Shown: positions 1 through 9,396, counted from the stretch's first letter. The stretch is 39,896 bases of DNA from Brachyspira innocens ATCC 29796 (GCF_000384655.1 NZ_ARQI01000099.1:1-39896), one strand, 5' to 3'. Numbers and translations: made by a program. The notes: a model not told the origin generated them from the letters alone.

Positions 1-2
1 AA

Positions 3-806
3 GAATATAATCAAAACAAGTTAGAAGAATTATCTAGCCAGATAGAAAACAGTAAAGAAGAGCAATCAAAATTCTTTGAAGAAGAAAAAGAAAATATTTC
101 TAAATTAAAAGAAGAGTTAGAAGAAAGTATTACAGAGAAAATAGACAGTAACAATGCCAACTATAATAATGTAATGCTGGAACAGAATCTAAAAACTTTT
201 AAAGATATTTCATCTTTAAGAAAAGGACATAAAGACCTTGAAGAAGATATAAATAATAAAATTAATACTCATATAGAAGAACAGAATGCTAAATATGAAG
301 AATTTATTAGAACTATAAATGATATATTAGAAAAAAATAATATAAAATACGAAGAGCTTGCTGATAATTTGAATAATAAATTTAATATTGGTATTGATGA
401 ACAGAAAAAATATTTTGATAAAGAGAATCAAGATACAGACAGCAGATATGAAGCATTTATTAAAAATATCAATGAAATATTAGAAAATAATTATTTAAAA
501 TATGAAGAGCTTGCCAATACTGTAAATGCAAAATTAGAATCTAATAAAGTACAAGATTATAGTAAAGGATTAAACAGAGTAAATTATAATAACAATCAAA
601 ATGAAAAGCTTGTTAATTATATAGAAAATAGACTTAATGAAGAGAGTTCTAAAAATAATAAAAAGATTAAAAAAATAGAAGATAATCAAGTAAAAAATGA
701 TAAAGAGATTAAAGAAGTAAATAAAAAAATAGGTAATGTTGCTATAGTATCTGTTTCTTTATTTGTTATTATAATAATAGTATTTTTGGCTTATCAACTA
801 TTATAA
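3..806 (+). CDS. Coiled-coil protein with C-terminal membrane anchor (5' end outside window)
   Basis: The reading frame is open from the first bases of the window, so the first ATG (174) is internal and the gene starts upstream. What is visible is almost wholly charged and helical, rich in Glu, Lys and Asn, as expected of a long coiled coil. A segment of about 45 residues is repeated: KYEEFIRTINDILE...KYEELADNLN is followed by RYEAFIKNINEILE...KYEELANTVN. The last 25 residues (VAIVSVSLFVIIIIVFLAYQLL) form one transmembrane helix with almost nothing behind it, so the protein is a tail-anchored rod with the coiled coil probably in the cytoplasm. No enzymatic motif is seen. It ends 24 bases before rnhB and may share its transcript. 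The function is not recognised. Confidence 0.75.
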   Translation, partial: EYNQNKLEELSSQIENSKEEQSKFFEEEKENISKLKEELEESITEKIDSNNANYNNVMLEQNLKTFKDISSLRKGHKDLEEDINNKINTHIEEQNAKYEEFIRTINDILEKNNIKYEELADNLNNKFNIGIDEQKKYFDKENQDTDSRYEAFIKNINEILENNYLKYEELANTVNAKLESNKVQDYSKGLNRVNYNNNQNEKLVNYIENRLNEESSKNNKKIKKIEDNQVKNDKEIKEVNKKIGNVAIVSVSLFVIIIIVFLAYQLL

Positions 807-830
807 TATTTTTAGGAGGGATTAATTTTT

Positions 831-1529
831 ATGGATATGTTTGACTCTAAATATAATTCCTCCATCATAGACAAATTTGCCTATGAAAAAGAGTATTTAT
901 CATTAGGTTATAAATATATATGCGGTATCGATGAAGTAGGACGGGGCTGTTTATTCGGACCTGTTACAGTTGCCGCCGTTATAATGCCTTTAGAACTTAA
1001 TAATGATATTGAAGTGGTAAGAGAAAATATAGTAGAAGAGGTTGATGACTCTAAGAAAATATCTGCTAAAAAAAGAGAAGAGCTTTATGATAAAATTATT
1101 AATAAAGCATTATGTTATAGTGTATATTCGGTAGATGCCAAAACTATAGATGAAATTAATATTTATAATGCTACAAAACTTGCTATGGTTAATGCTGTTA
1201 GGGGGTTAAATATAAAACCTGATGTACTTCTTATAGATGCTGTAAAACTAGATATTGATATAAAGCAATGCTCTATAACCAAAGGCGATTTTAAATCCTA
1301 CAGTATAGGCTGTGCAAGTATAGTTGCTAAGGTAGAAAGAGACAGAATGATGAATGAACTTCCAGAAGTTTATCAGAAATATAAAGTTGCTAAAAATAAA
1401 GGCTACGGTACTAAAGAGCATATGAAAGCTATTGAGATGTACGGAGCAAGTGATATGCATAGATATTCATTTGAGCCTATAAAATCAAATTTCTCAAATA
1501 AAAAAGAAGAAGATAATCTCATTTTGTAA
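831..1529 (+). CDS. rnhB: Ribonuclease HII
   Basis: Cytoplasmic endonuclease that cuts the RNA strand of RNA/DNA hybrids and removes misincorporated ribonucleotides. The family signature GIDEVGRG is present with the metal-binding pair Asp34-Glu35. The third acidic residue is Asp136 in LLIDAV, and the fourth is Asp171 in SIVAKVERD. The motif NKGYGTKEH is also typical of the family. At 232 residues it has normal length, with a short extra N-terminus of about 25 residues. The ATG is preceded by a strong AGGAGG ribosome-binding site eight to ten bases upstream. The gene is followed by a repeat-bearing intergenic region. Confidence 0.96.
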   Translation: MDMFDSKYNSSIIDKFAYEKEYLSLGYKYICGIDEVGRGCLFGPVTVAAVIMPLELNNDIEVVRENIVEEVDDSKKISAKKREELYDKIINKALCYSVYSVDAKTIDEINIYNATKLAMVNAVRGLNIKPDVLLIDAVKLDIDIKQCSITKGDFKSYSIGCASIVAKVERDRMMNELPEVYQKYKVAKNKGYGTKEHMKAIEMYGASDMHRYSFEPIKSNFSNKKEEDNLIL

Positions 1530-1554
1530 TATTTGTTTAGGTTATACTGTAACA

Positions 1555-1830
1555 ATTTTATTTTGTCAGCTGATGGACTTTATATAGAATTATCGATTTT
1601 TTTTCCGCATACTTCTTTGGGCTTCGCCAAAGTTGTCGCCAAAGGCACGCAGAGCGAAAAACACAATTGATAGAACTTTATATTTTGTATACACGTATTA
1701 AATGTAGCGTATATTCTAAATTTAGTCTAAAAATACAGTCTTTTTGGTTCTTTGTGTCAACAAAAGAACTGGGGGGCTAGTCCCCACAAATAATAAATTT
1801 AAAAAATTAAATTTTTGACAAACTGTACTT
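1555..1830. repeat. Intergenic region with nested hairpins, probable dispersed repeat remnant
   Basis: The 407 bases between rnhB and the HAD gene carry no credible ORF. They hold a hairpin CTTTGG/CCAAAG (1615-1632, loop GCTTCG) followed by a second copy of CGCCAAAG. A second hairpin is GTTCTTT...AAAGAAC (1748-1769), directly followed by GGGG(GGCTAGT)CCCC. The G/C-rich blocks stand out against the AT-rich surroundings. The stretch around 1692-1730 (ATATTCTAAATTTAGTCTA) resembles the interior of the inverted repeat near the right end of the window (39719-39751). This fits a decayed dispersed intergenic element; the copy number elsewhere cannot be judged from here. Confidence 0.45.
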
Positions 1831-1936
1831 GTTTATGTATATACTAAAATTTATTTATATAAAAAGCCATATATATGATAATAATTGCTTAAATTTTAAT
1901 ACTTGTTTTTGTTAGATTTTATGGTAGTATATTTTC

Positions 1937-2746
1937 ATGAAAAGTTTAGATAAAATAAAATTAATAGCAACAGATTTGGACGGTACACTTTTAAATAGTG
2001 AAAGTGAGATAAGCGATTATAATAAAAAAGTTTTTCAGTATTTAATGAATAATGGTATTGAAATTATACTTTCTACTGGAAGACCTTTTAATGGTATGCA
2101 GCGTTATAAAGATATGATTAATAATGATAATTATTCTATAGTTTTTAACGGTGCTATAATTGCTGATACTAATGGAAAATTTGTGTATAATAAAGTAATA
2201 GATGAGGCTTCTTCAAGGAAGATAGCAGATTTGATTGATAAGTATAAAGTTTATCTTCATGTATACAGCGGAAATAAGTATATAGTATCCGAGCCTGATT
2301 TTTATTATGAAAGATATATAGAAAAAGAAAATATTACTGATACAATAATAGGTTTGGAAAATGTAGATAATTTTGAGTTCAGTAAAATGGTATTTATAGG
2401 TGAAAGAGAAGAACTTTTAAGGCTTCAGTCATATATAATGAGTAATTTTAATGTTCATACATCATTTTCACATACCAATTTTTTAGAGGTATTAGCTAAA
2501 GGTATAAATAAAGGCAGTGCTTTAAAATGGCTTTGTGATAATAAGGGTATTAAAAGAGAAGAGATAGCAGCTTTTGGGGATAATTATAATGATATAGAGA
2601 TGATAGAGTATGCTGGTGTAGGAGTTGCTATGTCTAATGCCGAAGAAGATGTCAAGAAAAAGGCAGATTATGTATGCTTAAGTAATGATGAAAACGGGGT
2701 AGGAGACTTTTTAAATAAGTTTTTGAATTTGAATATAATTATTTAG
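1937..2746 (+). CDS. HAD-superfamily phosphatase, Cof/IIB type
   Basis: Cytoplasmic phosphatase of the haloacid dehalogenase superfamily. Motif I is DLDGTLL with nucleophile Asp13 and acid/base Asp15. Motif II is LSTGR. Motif III includes the lysine in LAKGINKG. Motif IV is GDNYNDIEMI with its two metal-binding aspartates. The cap between motifs II and III (about residues 85-185) is the alpha/beta C2B type, and the length of 269 residues is normal for Cof-like enzymes. Such enzymes usually act on sugar phosphates, flavin mononucleotide or pyridoxal phosphate; the substrate cannot be read from sequence. The ribosome-binding site in front of the ATG is weak. Confidence 0.9.
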   Translation: MKSLDKIKLIATDLDGTLLNSESEISDYNKKVFQYLMNNGIEIILSTGRPFNGMQRYKDMINNDNYSIVFNGAIIADTNGKFVYNKVIDEASSRKIADLIDKYKVYLHVYSGNKYIVSEPDFYYERYIEKENITDTIIGLENVDNFEFSKMVFIGEREELLRLQSYIMSNFNVHTSFSHTNFLEVLAKGINKGSALKWLCDNKGIKREEIAAFGDNYNDIEMIEYAGVGVAMSNAEEDVKKKADYVCLSNDENGVGDFLNKFLNLNIII

Positions 2747-2764
2747 AATTTTATATTGGTAGTA

Positions 2765-2792
2765 TTGACATTTTTTTGTTTTATGTTATAGT
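2765..2792 (+). promoter_or_regulatory. Promoter for tRNA-Gly
   Basis: TTGACA (2765-2770) and TATAGT (2787-2792) are separated by 16 bases. The tRNA begins 15 bases after the -10 box. Confidence 0.7.
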
Positions 2793-2807
2793 ATTGTCAA
2801 TGTCTAT

Positions 2808-2880
2808 GCGGGAATAACTCAGTTGGTAGAGTTTCTGCTTGCCATGCAGACTGTCGCGGGTTCGAGTCCCGTTTCCCGCT
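2808..2880 (+). tRNA. tRNA-Gly (anticodon GCC)
   Basis: The cloverleaf folds completely. The acceptor is GCGGGAA/TTCCCGC, and the D arm contains CTCAGTTGGTAGAG. The anticodon stem TCTGC/GCAGA encloses the loop TTGCCAT, giving anticodon GCC. The T arm is GCGGG-TTCGAGT-CCCGT. The discriminator base is U, as expected for glycine. The next bases are CAT, so the CCA end is not encoded and must be added after transcription. Confidence 0.96.
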
Positions 2881-2888
2881 CATCTTAT

Positions 2889-2927
2889 ACCCCAGTAGAT
2901 GGCTTTTCTATTGGGGTTATTTTTTTT
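2889..2927 (+). terminator. Rho-independent terminator of tRNA-Gly
   Basis: ACCCCAGTAGA (2889-2899) pairs with TCTATTGGGGT (2907-2917) over 11 positions with one G-U pair. A run of eight T with one A follows. Confidence 0.9.
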
Positions 2928-2984
2928 ATTATAATTTTATTAATTAAAGCTTAATAATAAAGCTTAATAAAGGTATTATTAAAA

Positions 2985-4295
2985 ATGGATATTAAAGATT
3001 TGAATTTTGAAACTTCAACCGATGAAAAAGATTTAGTTACACTTAAACTCATTGTATCAAAAGATGCTTATAATAAAGAGTTGGAAAAACAAATAGAATA
3101 TTATAAGCCTAGAGTTAATGTTAAAGGTTTTAGAGTAGGTCATGCCCCTAACAATATTATACTTTCAAGATACAGAGAGGCTTTGGAAGGTGCAGCTAAT
3201 GAGGTTTTAATAGAAGATGCTTGGAATACTTATCATGATGAGAAAAATGTTAAAGCTATGGGTACTCCTAAACTTTTAAACTTAGAAAACAAAGAAGACG
3301 GACTTCATCTTACTTATGAGTATTACCCTATACCAGAGTTTGATTTGCCTGATTTATCTTCTATAAGTGTAGAAAAAAATAAATATACAGTTGATGACAG
3401 CGTAGTTGAAGAAGCATACAAATTATCTCTTCAAAGATTTGCTCATTTTGATGAAAGTGAGTTAAAGTCAGAAATAGGCGACAGGGTATATGTTAAAATA
3501 GAATTTGATGATGATGAAAATAAAAAATACAATAAAGAATTAACTGTTGTGGCAAGCGATGATGAAAATGACAGTATATTTGCAAGAAATGCTGTAGGCG
3601 TAAAAAAAGATGATAAAAAACTTCTTAAAACTTATGTTGACGGCAGAGAAGCTACACTAATAATGAATATTGTAAAAGTAGAAAAACCTGATATGAAAGA
3701 TGATTCTAAAGAAGAGGACAGACAAAAAGTAAAAGAATCTTTAAAAGATCATTTAATAAAAAGAGCAGAAGACAGAGCAAATAGCGAGCTTGTAAATGAT
3801 ACTTTATTTAATAAATTAATAGAATTAGTTAATATGACTCTTCCAAAAGGCTATTATGAAGAACAATTAGAAACTTCATTAAATGAATTTGAAAGATCTA
3901 TGTCAAGCAGAGGTATGAGTAAAACTGATTTCTTAATTTCTGTAGCAAAAACTGATGATGATATTAGAAAAGAATATGAAGAAAATGTAAGAAAACAAAT
4001 AACTTTTGATATGATTATGGCAAAATTAGCTGATACTTATAAAGATTCTATCACAGTTAATGAAGATAAGGCTAAAGAATATGCTAACAGAATGTATCAA
4101 TATCAAAGCTATATGGGACTTGCTAAACTTCCTAAAGAAGAACAGCAGAATATTATCAATTATATAATGCGTGATGCTCAAACTAGAGCTACTTCTGAGG
4201 CTATACTAGATTATGTAAAAGAACATGTACAGGTATCAGAAAAAGATGCAGGTAAATTCAAACCAGAAGAGAATGATGTTTGGGGCGGATATTAA
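2985..4295 (+). CDS. tig: Trigger factor chaperone
   Basis: Ribosome-associated chaperone for nascent chains. The ribosome-docking signature GFRVGHAP (G-F-R-x-G-x-x-P) is at residues 48-55 in the N-terminal domain. The C-terminal helical arms run from about residue 235 ([19 protein letters not shown]...) to the end. The middle part, about residues 155-232, stands where the FKBP-type prolyl isomerase domain should be. It keeps the opening [10 protein letters not shown] and the closing [13 protein letters not shown], but lacks the usual IPGFE-type active-site segment and is shorter than normal, so isomerase activity is doubtful. The gene lies directly ahead of clpP and clpX, the common tig-clpP-clpX order. 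The total of 436 residues is normal. Confidence 0.93.
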   Translation: MDIKDLNFETSTDEKDLVTLKLIVSKDAYNKELEKQIEYYKPRVNVKGFRVGHAPNNIILSRYREALEGAANEVLIEDAWNTYHDEKNVKAMGTPKLLNLENKEDGLHLTYEYYPIPEFDLPDLSSISVEKNKYTVDDSVVEEAYKLSLQRFAHFDESELKSEIGDRVYVKIEFDDDENKKYNKELTVVASDDENDSIFARNAVGVKKDDKKLLKTYVDGREATLIMNIVKVEKPDMKDDSKEEDRQKVKESLKDHLIKRAEDRANSELVNDTLFNKLIELVNMTLPKGYYEEQLETSLNEFERSMSSRGMSKTDFLISVAKTDDDIRKEYEENVRKQITFDMIMAKLADTYKDSITVNEDKAKEYANRMYQYQSYMGLAKLPKEEQQNIINYIMRDAQTRATSEAILDYVKEHVQVSEKDAGKFKPEENDVWGGY

Positions 4296-4333
4296 TTGTT
4301 AAAAGGATAAATATGGATTTGGAGAGAAATTAT

Positions 4334-4915
4334 ATGACTATACCTTATGTAATAGAGCAAACAAGCAGAGGAGAGCGTTCTTACGATATATATTCAAGGC
4401 TTTTAAAAGATAGAATTATATTTTTGGGCGGAGAGATTAATGATGATGTTGCTAATATAGTTATAGCACAGCTTTTATTTTTGGAATCTGCTGATCCAGA
4501 AAAAGATATTTCTTTATATATAAACAGTCCCGGCGGAGTTGTTACAGCTGCTTTGGGTATGTATGATACTATGCAGTATGTTAAGCCTGATGTTGCTACT
4601 TTATGCGTAGGACAGGCTGCTTCAGCAGGTGCTTTGCTTCTTGCAGGAGGGGCTAAAGGTAAAAGATTTGCTACTGCTAATTCAAGAATAATGATTCACC
4701 AGCCTTCAGGCGGTTCAAGAGGTATGGTTACTGATATGGAAATACAATTAAAAGAAACTATACGCTTGAAAAGCATACTTAATAATATTATGGCTAATCA
4801 TACAGGTCAGGATATTAAAAAACTTGAAGCTGATATGGATAGAGATTATTTTATGAGTGCTGATGAAGCTAAAGAATATGGTATAATAGATAAGGTTTTC
4901 TCTAGCAGAGAATAA
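4334..4915 (+). CDS. clpP: ATP-dependent Clp protease proteolytic subunit
   Basis: Serine peptidase that forms the barrel of the ClpXP/ClpAP protease. The catalytic triad is intact: Ser97 in GQAASAG, His122 in MIHQPSGG and Asp171 in MDRDYF. The segment [23 protein letters not shown] is classical. Three in-frame ATGs are possible: 4280 (overlaps tig and lacks a ribosome site), 4313 (AAAAGGA five bases ahead) and 4334 (GGAGAG seven bases ahead). I chose 4334 because [10 protein letters not shown] then matches the start of short ClpPs such as that of Bacillus, giving 193 residues without a propeptide. 4313 remains possible. Stop and start of tig and clpP are 38 bases apart, so the two are probably co-transcribed. 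Confidence 0.95.
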   Translation: MTIPYVIEQTSRGERSYDIYSRLLKDRIIFLGGEINDDVANIVIAQLLFLESADPEKDISLYINSPGGVVTAALGMYDTMQYVKPDVATLCVGQAASAGALLLAGGAKGKRFATANSRIMIHQPSGGSRGMVTDMEIQLKETIRLKSILNNIMANHTGQDIKKLEADMDRDYFMSADEAKEYGIIDKVFSSRE

Positions 4916-4943
4916 TAATATAATTTTTATTTGAAAAATAATT

Positions 4944-4975
4944 AAACAAGGGGCATATTAAGCCCCTTGTTTTGG
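4944..4975 (+). terminator. Terminator after clpP
   Basis: AAACAAGGGGC (4944-4954) pairs perfectly with GCCCCTTGTTT (4962-4972) around a 7-base loop. The T-run after the stem is short. It separates tig-clpP from clpX, which should then have its own promoter in the 120 AT-rich bases that follow. Confidence 0.75.
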
Positions 4976-5097
4976 ATGCAAGTTTTTATTTTATTATTGA
5001 AATTTATTATTGAAATACTTATATTTTGATATAGAATATATAAACTTAATTATTGATTATATGATAATATATTTTTTAATATATAAATTGGAGAGAT

Positions 5098-6333
5098 ATG
5101 TCTAAAAAAGGTAATGATAAAAAAGAAGTTTGTTCTCTATGCGGAAGAGAATTAAAAGAATTAAGCCGATATATTGAAGGCAATGAAGGATATTTATGTT
5201 CTGATTGTTCTGCTATAGCAAATGACTATTTTAACATGAATGTTCAAAAGAAGAAATCTAAAGAAAAAGATTATGAAATAAAAATACTTCCGCCAAAGCA
5301 GATAAAATCTTTACTTGATGAATATGTTATAGGACAGGATTATGCTAAAAAAGTTTTATCTGTTGCAGTTTATAACCATTATAAAAGAATAACTCAAAGT
5401 GCAGAAGATAAAAATGATGTAGAAATAGAAAAGTCTAATGTACTTTTAATAGGTCCTACAGGAAGCGGTAAAACTTTACTTGCTCGTACTTTAGCTAAGG
5501 CTTTGAATGTGCCTTTTGCTATTGCTGATGCTACTACTGTAACAGAGGCTGGATATGTAGGTGATGATGTTGAAAATATTCTTTTAAGGCTTATACAGAA
5601 TGCTGACGGCGATATAAAATTGGCAGAAAAAGGTATAATATATATTGATGAAATAGATAAAATTTCACGCAAAAGTGAATCCCGTTCTATTACAAGAGAT
5701 GTATCAGGCGAAGGTGTACAGCAGGCATTATTAAAAATTGTGGAAGGTACTGTTGCTACTGTTCCTCCTCATGGCGGAAGAAAACACCCTCATCAGGATA
5801 ATTTGCATATAGATACTTCTAATATACTTTTTATATGCGGCGGGGCTTTTATAGATATAGAAAAATCTATTGCTGAACGTACTTCTAAAAAAGGTTTGGG
5901 TTTTGCCGCTGAAGTTAATTCTATGGATAATCTTAATTATGATGAGATAATGAAAAATATTTCTACAGAAGATTTGGTTAAATATGGGCTTATACCAGAA
6001 CTTATAGGAAGGCTTCCAGTAATAGCCACTTTAGAAGAGTTAAAAGAAGAAGAGCTTTTGCAGATACTAAAAGAGCCTAAAAATGCTTTGACTAAACAGT
6101 ATCAAAAATTATTTTCTTATGACAATATAGAATTAAAAATAGATGATGAGGCATTAAAAGTAATAGTAAAAAAAACTATGGAAGAGCATACAGGAGCAAG
6201 AGGTTTAAGAGCTTTATTTGAACGTGTTATGCTTGATGCTATGTATGATATGCCTACTGATGACAAAGAAAAGAAAGTTTTTGAGCTTGATAAAGAATAT
6301 GTTGAAAGCAGATTAGGTACTGTAAACGAATAA
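5098..6333 (+). CDS. clpX: ATP-dependent Clp protease ATP-binding subunit ClpX
   Basis: Hexameric AAA+ unfoldase that feeds substrates to ClpP. The N-terminal zinc-binding domain has Cys12, Cys15, Cys34 and Cys37. Walker A is GPTGSGKT (119-126), Walker B is [10 protein letters not shown], the pore loop is GYVGDD, and the sensor-2 box is [10 protein letters not shown]. The ClpP-docking loop reads LGF in place of the usual IGF. The length of 411 residues is typical. GGAGAG lies two bases before the ATG-proximal AT, a close but workable ribosome site. It stands downstream of clpP after a terminator, so the two partners may be expressed separately. Confidence 0.97.
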   Translation: MSKKGNDKKEVCSLCGRELKELSRYIEGNEGYLCSDCSAIANDYFNMNVQKKKSKEKDYEIKILPPKQIKSLLDEYVIGQDYAKKVLSVAVYNHYKRITQSAEDKNDVEIEKSNVLLIGPTGSGKTLLARTLAKALNVPFAIADATTVTEAGYVGDDVENILLRLIQNADGDIKLAEKGIIYIDEIDKISRKSESRSITRDVSGEGVQQALLKIVEGTVATVPPHGGRKHPHQDNLHIDTSNILFICGGAFIDIEKSIAERTSKKGLGFAAEVNSMDNLNYDEIMKNISTEDLVKYGLIPELIGRLPVIATLEELKEEELLQILKEPKNALTKQYQKLFSYDNIELKIDDEALKVIVKKTMEEHTGARGLRALFERVMLDAMYDMPTDDKEKKVFELDKEYVESRLGTVNE

Positions 6334-6394
6334 TTTTATATATTTAATTATATTACAAATTAAAAATAACAAAATAATTTTTTAGGGAGTTTTA

Positions 6395-6958
6395 ATGTTA
6401 CCAGTAAATGATTTAAGAAAAGGCGATGCTATAATTTTAGACGGAGAAACTTATTTAGTTGTAGATGCTCACTTTCACAGAGCTCAGCAGAGAAAGGCAA
6501 ATGTAAAAACTAAATTAAAAAACATGCTTAAAGGTAATATGATAGAGAAAACTTTTTCATCTACAGAAAGTGTTGAAGAGGCTGATTTATCATATAAAAA
6601 AGCTCAGTATCTTTATGAAGAGGGTGACAGCTATGTGTTTATGATACTTGATAATTATGAACAGGTTCATGTAAGTGCTGATATATTAGGTGAGAGCAAA
6701 TATTATTTATTAGATAACAGCGAAGTAGATTTACAATACATTAATGATGAAGTTACAGCGGTACGTTTTCCTATACATGTGGTATTGGAAGTTACTTATA
6801 CGGAACCTGGTTTTAAAGGCGATACTACAGGTACTACATTAAAACCTGCTAAACTTGAAACAGGTATTGAGATTAATGTACCTTTGTTTATAAATATAGG
6901 TGATAAAATTAAAGTTGATACTAGAGATGACAGTTATGTTGAACGCGTAAATAAATAA
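6395..6958 (+). CDS. efp: Translation elongation factor P with non-canonical tip loop
   Basis: EF-P helps ribosomes through stalling polyproline stretches. All three domains are recognisable: the N-terminal KOW-like domain, the OB domain II, and the C-terminal part with TEPGFKGDT, PLFINIGDKIKVDTR and YVERV. The 187 residues are of normal length. The tip loop that normally carries the modified residue (KPGKG in E. coli, Lys34) reads RAQQRKA at residues 29-35; by ungapped alignment Gln32 stands where the modified lysine should be, with Arg33 and Lys34 next to it. The C-terminus is of EF-P type rather than EfpL/YeiP type. A TTAGGGAG ribosome site precedes the ATG. The stop codon overlaps the start of the next gene by one base (TAATG). 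Confidence 0.9.
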   Translation: MLPVNDLRKGDAIILDGETYLVVDAHFHRAQQRKANVKTKLKNMLKGNMIEKTFSSTESVEEADLSYKKAQYLYEEGDSYVFMILDNYEQVHVSADILGESKYYLLDNSEVDLQYINDEVTAVRFPIHVVLEVTYTEPGFKGDTTGTTLKPAKLETGIEINVPLFINIGDKIKVDTRDDSYVERVNK

Positions 6959-7521
6959 TGCTTTATATATTCACCATTATTTTAGCTTTATTTATATTAA
7001 TAACTATATTTTTTATAAAAGTTAATTTCTTAATATATACTTTAGCAGCTCTTTTTATAGTTCATATAATATTTACAAAGTCTTTTTATAAAACTATAAA
7101 AAAGTTGCTTTATTTAATTCCTTATTTTCTTGCAATATTTATCATTCAGGCATTAAACTCAAGAGGCGAGTACTATACTATTTTTGGTATTTATCTTGAT
7201 AAAGTTGGTGTAGATTTCACTATTATTTATTTTATTAGAATAGCATCTGTTCTTTATTTTTTATCAATTTTCTTTATCATAATAAAAAAATTAAAAGTTC
7301 CAAACGGACATTTTTTTGATGAGATGATAAGAATAAGTATCTTTATGAAGATAGTAAGAAAATCATTTTTTCTTGAGTTTAATAAGATAAGAGATAAAAA
7401 TAAAAGTTTTAAAGATAAACTAAATTTAATAAAAAATCTATTAGAGAATGTTTATAATGATTCTTTCAGACTTTATCCTTATGAGAGTTTAGTTTCTTAT
7501 TACAGAAATTTAAATAAGTAG
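6958..7521 (+). CDS. Hypothetical integral membrane protein
   Basis: A 187-residue protein with very hydrophobic segments at about residues 2-20, 24-42, 50-66 and 85-110, so four or five membrane helices. A basic amphipathic C-terminal third follows (residues 115-187, many Lys, Phe and Asn). Its start overlaps the efp stop by one base, which implies translational coupling. The overall shape (helices followed by a cytoplasmic basic tail) recalls EcfT/CbiQ-type transporter subunits, but no coupling motif is visible, so this is only a suggestion. No function is assigned. Confidence 0.7.
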   Translation: MLYIFTIILALFILITIFFIKVNFLIYTLAALFIVHIIFTKSFYKTIKKLLYLIPYFLAIFIIQALNSRGEYYTIFGIYLDKVGVDFTIIYFIRIASVLYFLSIFFIIIKKLKVPNGHFFDEMIRISIFMKIVRKSFFLEFNKIRDKNKSFKDKLNLIKNLLENVYNDSFRLYPYESLVSYYRNLNK

Positions 7522-7591
7522 TATAGCAAAATTGTTTTAGTTTTTTATGCTATTAATTTAAGTAATAAAAAACATAATTATTTAATTTAAG

Positions 7592-7631
7592 AATTATACA
7601 ATATTTTATATGCTGTATAATTTTGTTTTTT
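7592..7631 (+). terminator. Terminator after the efp operon
   Basis: AATTATACA (7592-7600) pairs perfectly with TGTATAATT (7614-7622) around a 13-base loop, followed by TTGTTTTTTT. It lies between two converging genes. Confidence 0.75.
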
Positions 7632-7738
7632 TATACAATTATGCACTCTCTCTAAAATCGTACTAAACAAAGATTATGGATGTTCTAGGCTGAAAAAGTT
7701 AAAAACATTTGTATACACAGCTTAAATATTAATAATAG

Positions 7739-9349
7739 TTAATTAGTTTGCTCCAAATAGCAGTAATTAAATCTATGCCTTCCTAAAGGATTTAATACCA
7801 AATCTCTCAAATACGGATATACTATAAAAGAATCGGATCTGTAATATAGCGGTATAATAGGCATTTCATCTAAAAGTATAGCTTCAGCCTCTCTCATATT
7901 TTTCATTCTTAAATTATTATCATATGATAATTTAGCTTCTGATATTAAACTGTCATATTTGGCATTTGAAAAACCAGAATGATTAACTCCTCCGTAGCTT
8001 ATCATAACATCAAGCATAGTCATAGGGTCATAATAATCACCAGTCCAGCCCATTCTAGCAATTTGATATTTCTTTTTTGTAAGGGCTAATAATGTAGCTG
8101 GAAACTCTTCTTCCTGCAAATCAGTATTAATATTTAAATTATCTTTCCACATTTTTTTAATAGCATCTCCAACTTCATAAAATATTCCGGGAGATACTTT
8201 TAACTGCAAAGCAGGATAGTTTTCTCCGTTTGGATATCCAGCCTGAGCCATTAATTCTTTAGCTTTTATAATGTTTTTTTCATAGCTGTCTGTATCTATA
8301 TAATTAGATGACTCCTCTCTGAAAGAATAATTAATTCCTTTTACAGCAGGAGGTACAAAAGCTCCAGCAGGAGTCTGAGAACCTTTAAGTATATTATCAA
8401 CTATATATTTTCTGTCTATAGCAAGGGATAATGCCTGTCTTACTAATTTATTTGTCAATGCTTCATTTGTTATATTTAATTCAAGATATATAGTTCCTAT
8501 AGCATTATTTGGAACAATATATCCTTTATTTTTAAGATATTCTAGCTCATCTGCGGGTGCTTCTAATGCTGAAAAATGTACCTGTCCGTTAGTAATTTGT
8601 CCAATAATATTTAGTACATCAGAATTTGACACAAAGGTTATTCTTTTAGCTATTATTTCACTTTTATCATAGTAATACGGATTTTCTTCAAATACTATTT
8701 TTTCATTTTCAGCTCTTTCTCTTAATTTATATTGTCCGTTACAAACATATGTTTCAGGTTTTAGCGTCCATTCATCTCCGTATTTATTTATAATATCTTC
8801 TCTCAAAGGAACAAATATTCCAGTGGAAGCTAGGAAGTCTATAAAGTACATAGAAGGAGTTTCCAGTACTACTTCTAATGTATAATCATCTAAAGCTTCA
8901 GCACCTAAATTTGATATGCTCATAAGTCCCATTCTTATATCTTTTGCATTTTTTACAATTTCCATCATATAGGCATATGAAGCATTAATATTAGGATCTA
9001 CTGCCCTTCTCCAACTGTATTGAAAGTCATAAGCAGTTACTGGTTTACCGTCAGACCATTTTGCATTTGTTCTTAGATAGAAAGTATATGTTAATCCGTC
9101 TTCTGATATATCCCAGCTTTCAGCCATTCCAGCTCTTATATTGTTATTAGGATCTGTTTTTGTTAATCCTTCAAATGCATGTAAGATATATGTACTTACT
9201 ACCCCTATAGAGTTTAGGGTAGGATCTATTGTAGCAGGCTCGCTTCCCATATTAACAATTATATCTCTTGTCGGGTCTATTTCTTCGTTGTGATTATTGC
9301 AGGAAATGATTGCAATAATGATTATTAAATATAAAAAAATATTTTTCAT
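7739..9349 (-). CDS. Peptide-type ABC transporter substrate-binding lipoprotein (OppA family)
   Basis: A periplasm-facing lipoprotein that binds oligopeptides or similar ligands for an ABC importer. The N-terminus is a lipoprotein signal: a hydrophobic stretch, then IISC with the lipidated Cys17. The mature part matches solute-binding family 5: MGSEPATIDPTLN near the start, GLTYTFYLRTNAKWSDGKPVTAYDF, and further on LVRQALSLAIDRKYIV and a GANG-like region. The length of 536 residues is typical of OppA. No permease or ATPase genes adjoin it, so it is an orphan receptor that must share transporter components encoded elsewhere. The ligand cannot be deduced; OppA relatives also bind heme, nickel or sugars. 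Confidence 0.88.
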   Translation of the reverse strand: MKNIFLYLIIIIAIISCNNHNEEIDPTRDIIVNMGSEPATIDPTLNSIGVVSTYILHAFEGLTKTDPNNNIRAGMAESWDISEDGLTYTFYLRTNAKWSDGKPVTAYDFQYSWRRAVDPNINASYAYMMEIVKNAKDIRMGLMSISNLGAEALDDYTLEVVLETPSMYFIDFLASTGIFVPLREDIINKYGDEWTLKPETYVCNGQYKLRERAENEKIVFEENPYYYDKSEIIAKRITFVSNSDVLNIIGQITNGQVHFSALEAPADELEYLKNKGYIVPNNAIGTIYLELNITNEALTNKLVRQALSLAIDRKYIVDNILKGSQTPAGAFVPPAVKGINYSFREESSNYIDTDSYEKNIIKAKELMAQAGYPNGENYPALQLKVSPGIFYEVGDAIKKMWKDNLNINTDLQEEEFPATLLALTKKKYQIARMGWTGDYYDPMTMLDVMISYGGVNHSGFSNAKYDSLISEAKLSYDNNLRMKNMREAEAILLDEMPIIPLYYRSDSFIVYPYLRDLVLNPLGRHRFNYCYLEQTN

Positions 9350-9396
9350 TTTTTTATGGAACTCCGAAACAAAAAAACATTAATATATATTTAATT

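Noticed and set aside
4280-4333. Longer ClpP starting inside the trigger factor gene
   Set aside because: No ribosome site at 4280, and the extra residues do not look like a ClpP propeptide. 4334 (or 4313) has a good ribosome site and matches short ClpPs.
6958-7521. EcfT transporter subunit
   Set aside because: Only general topology is similar; no coupling-helix motifs, and no ABC ATPase genes are nearby.
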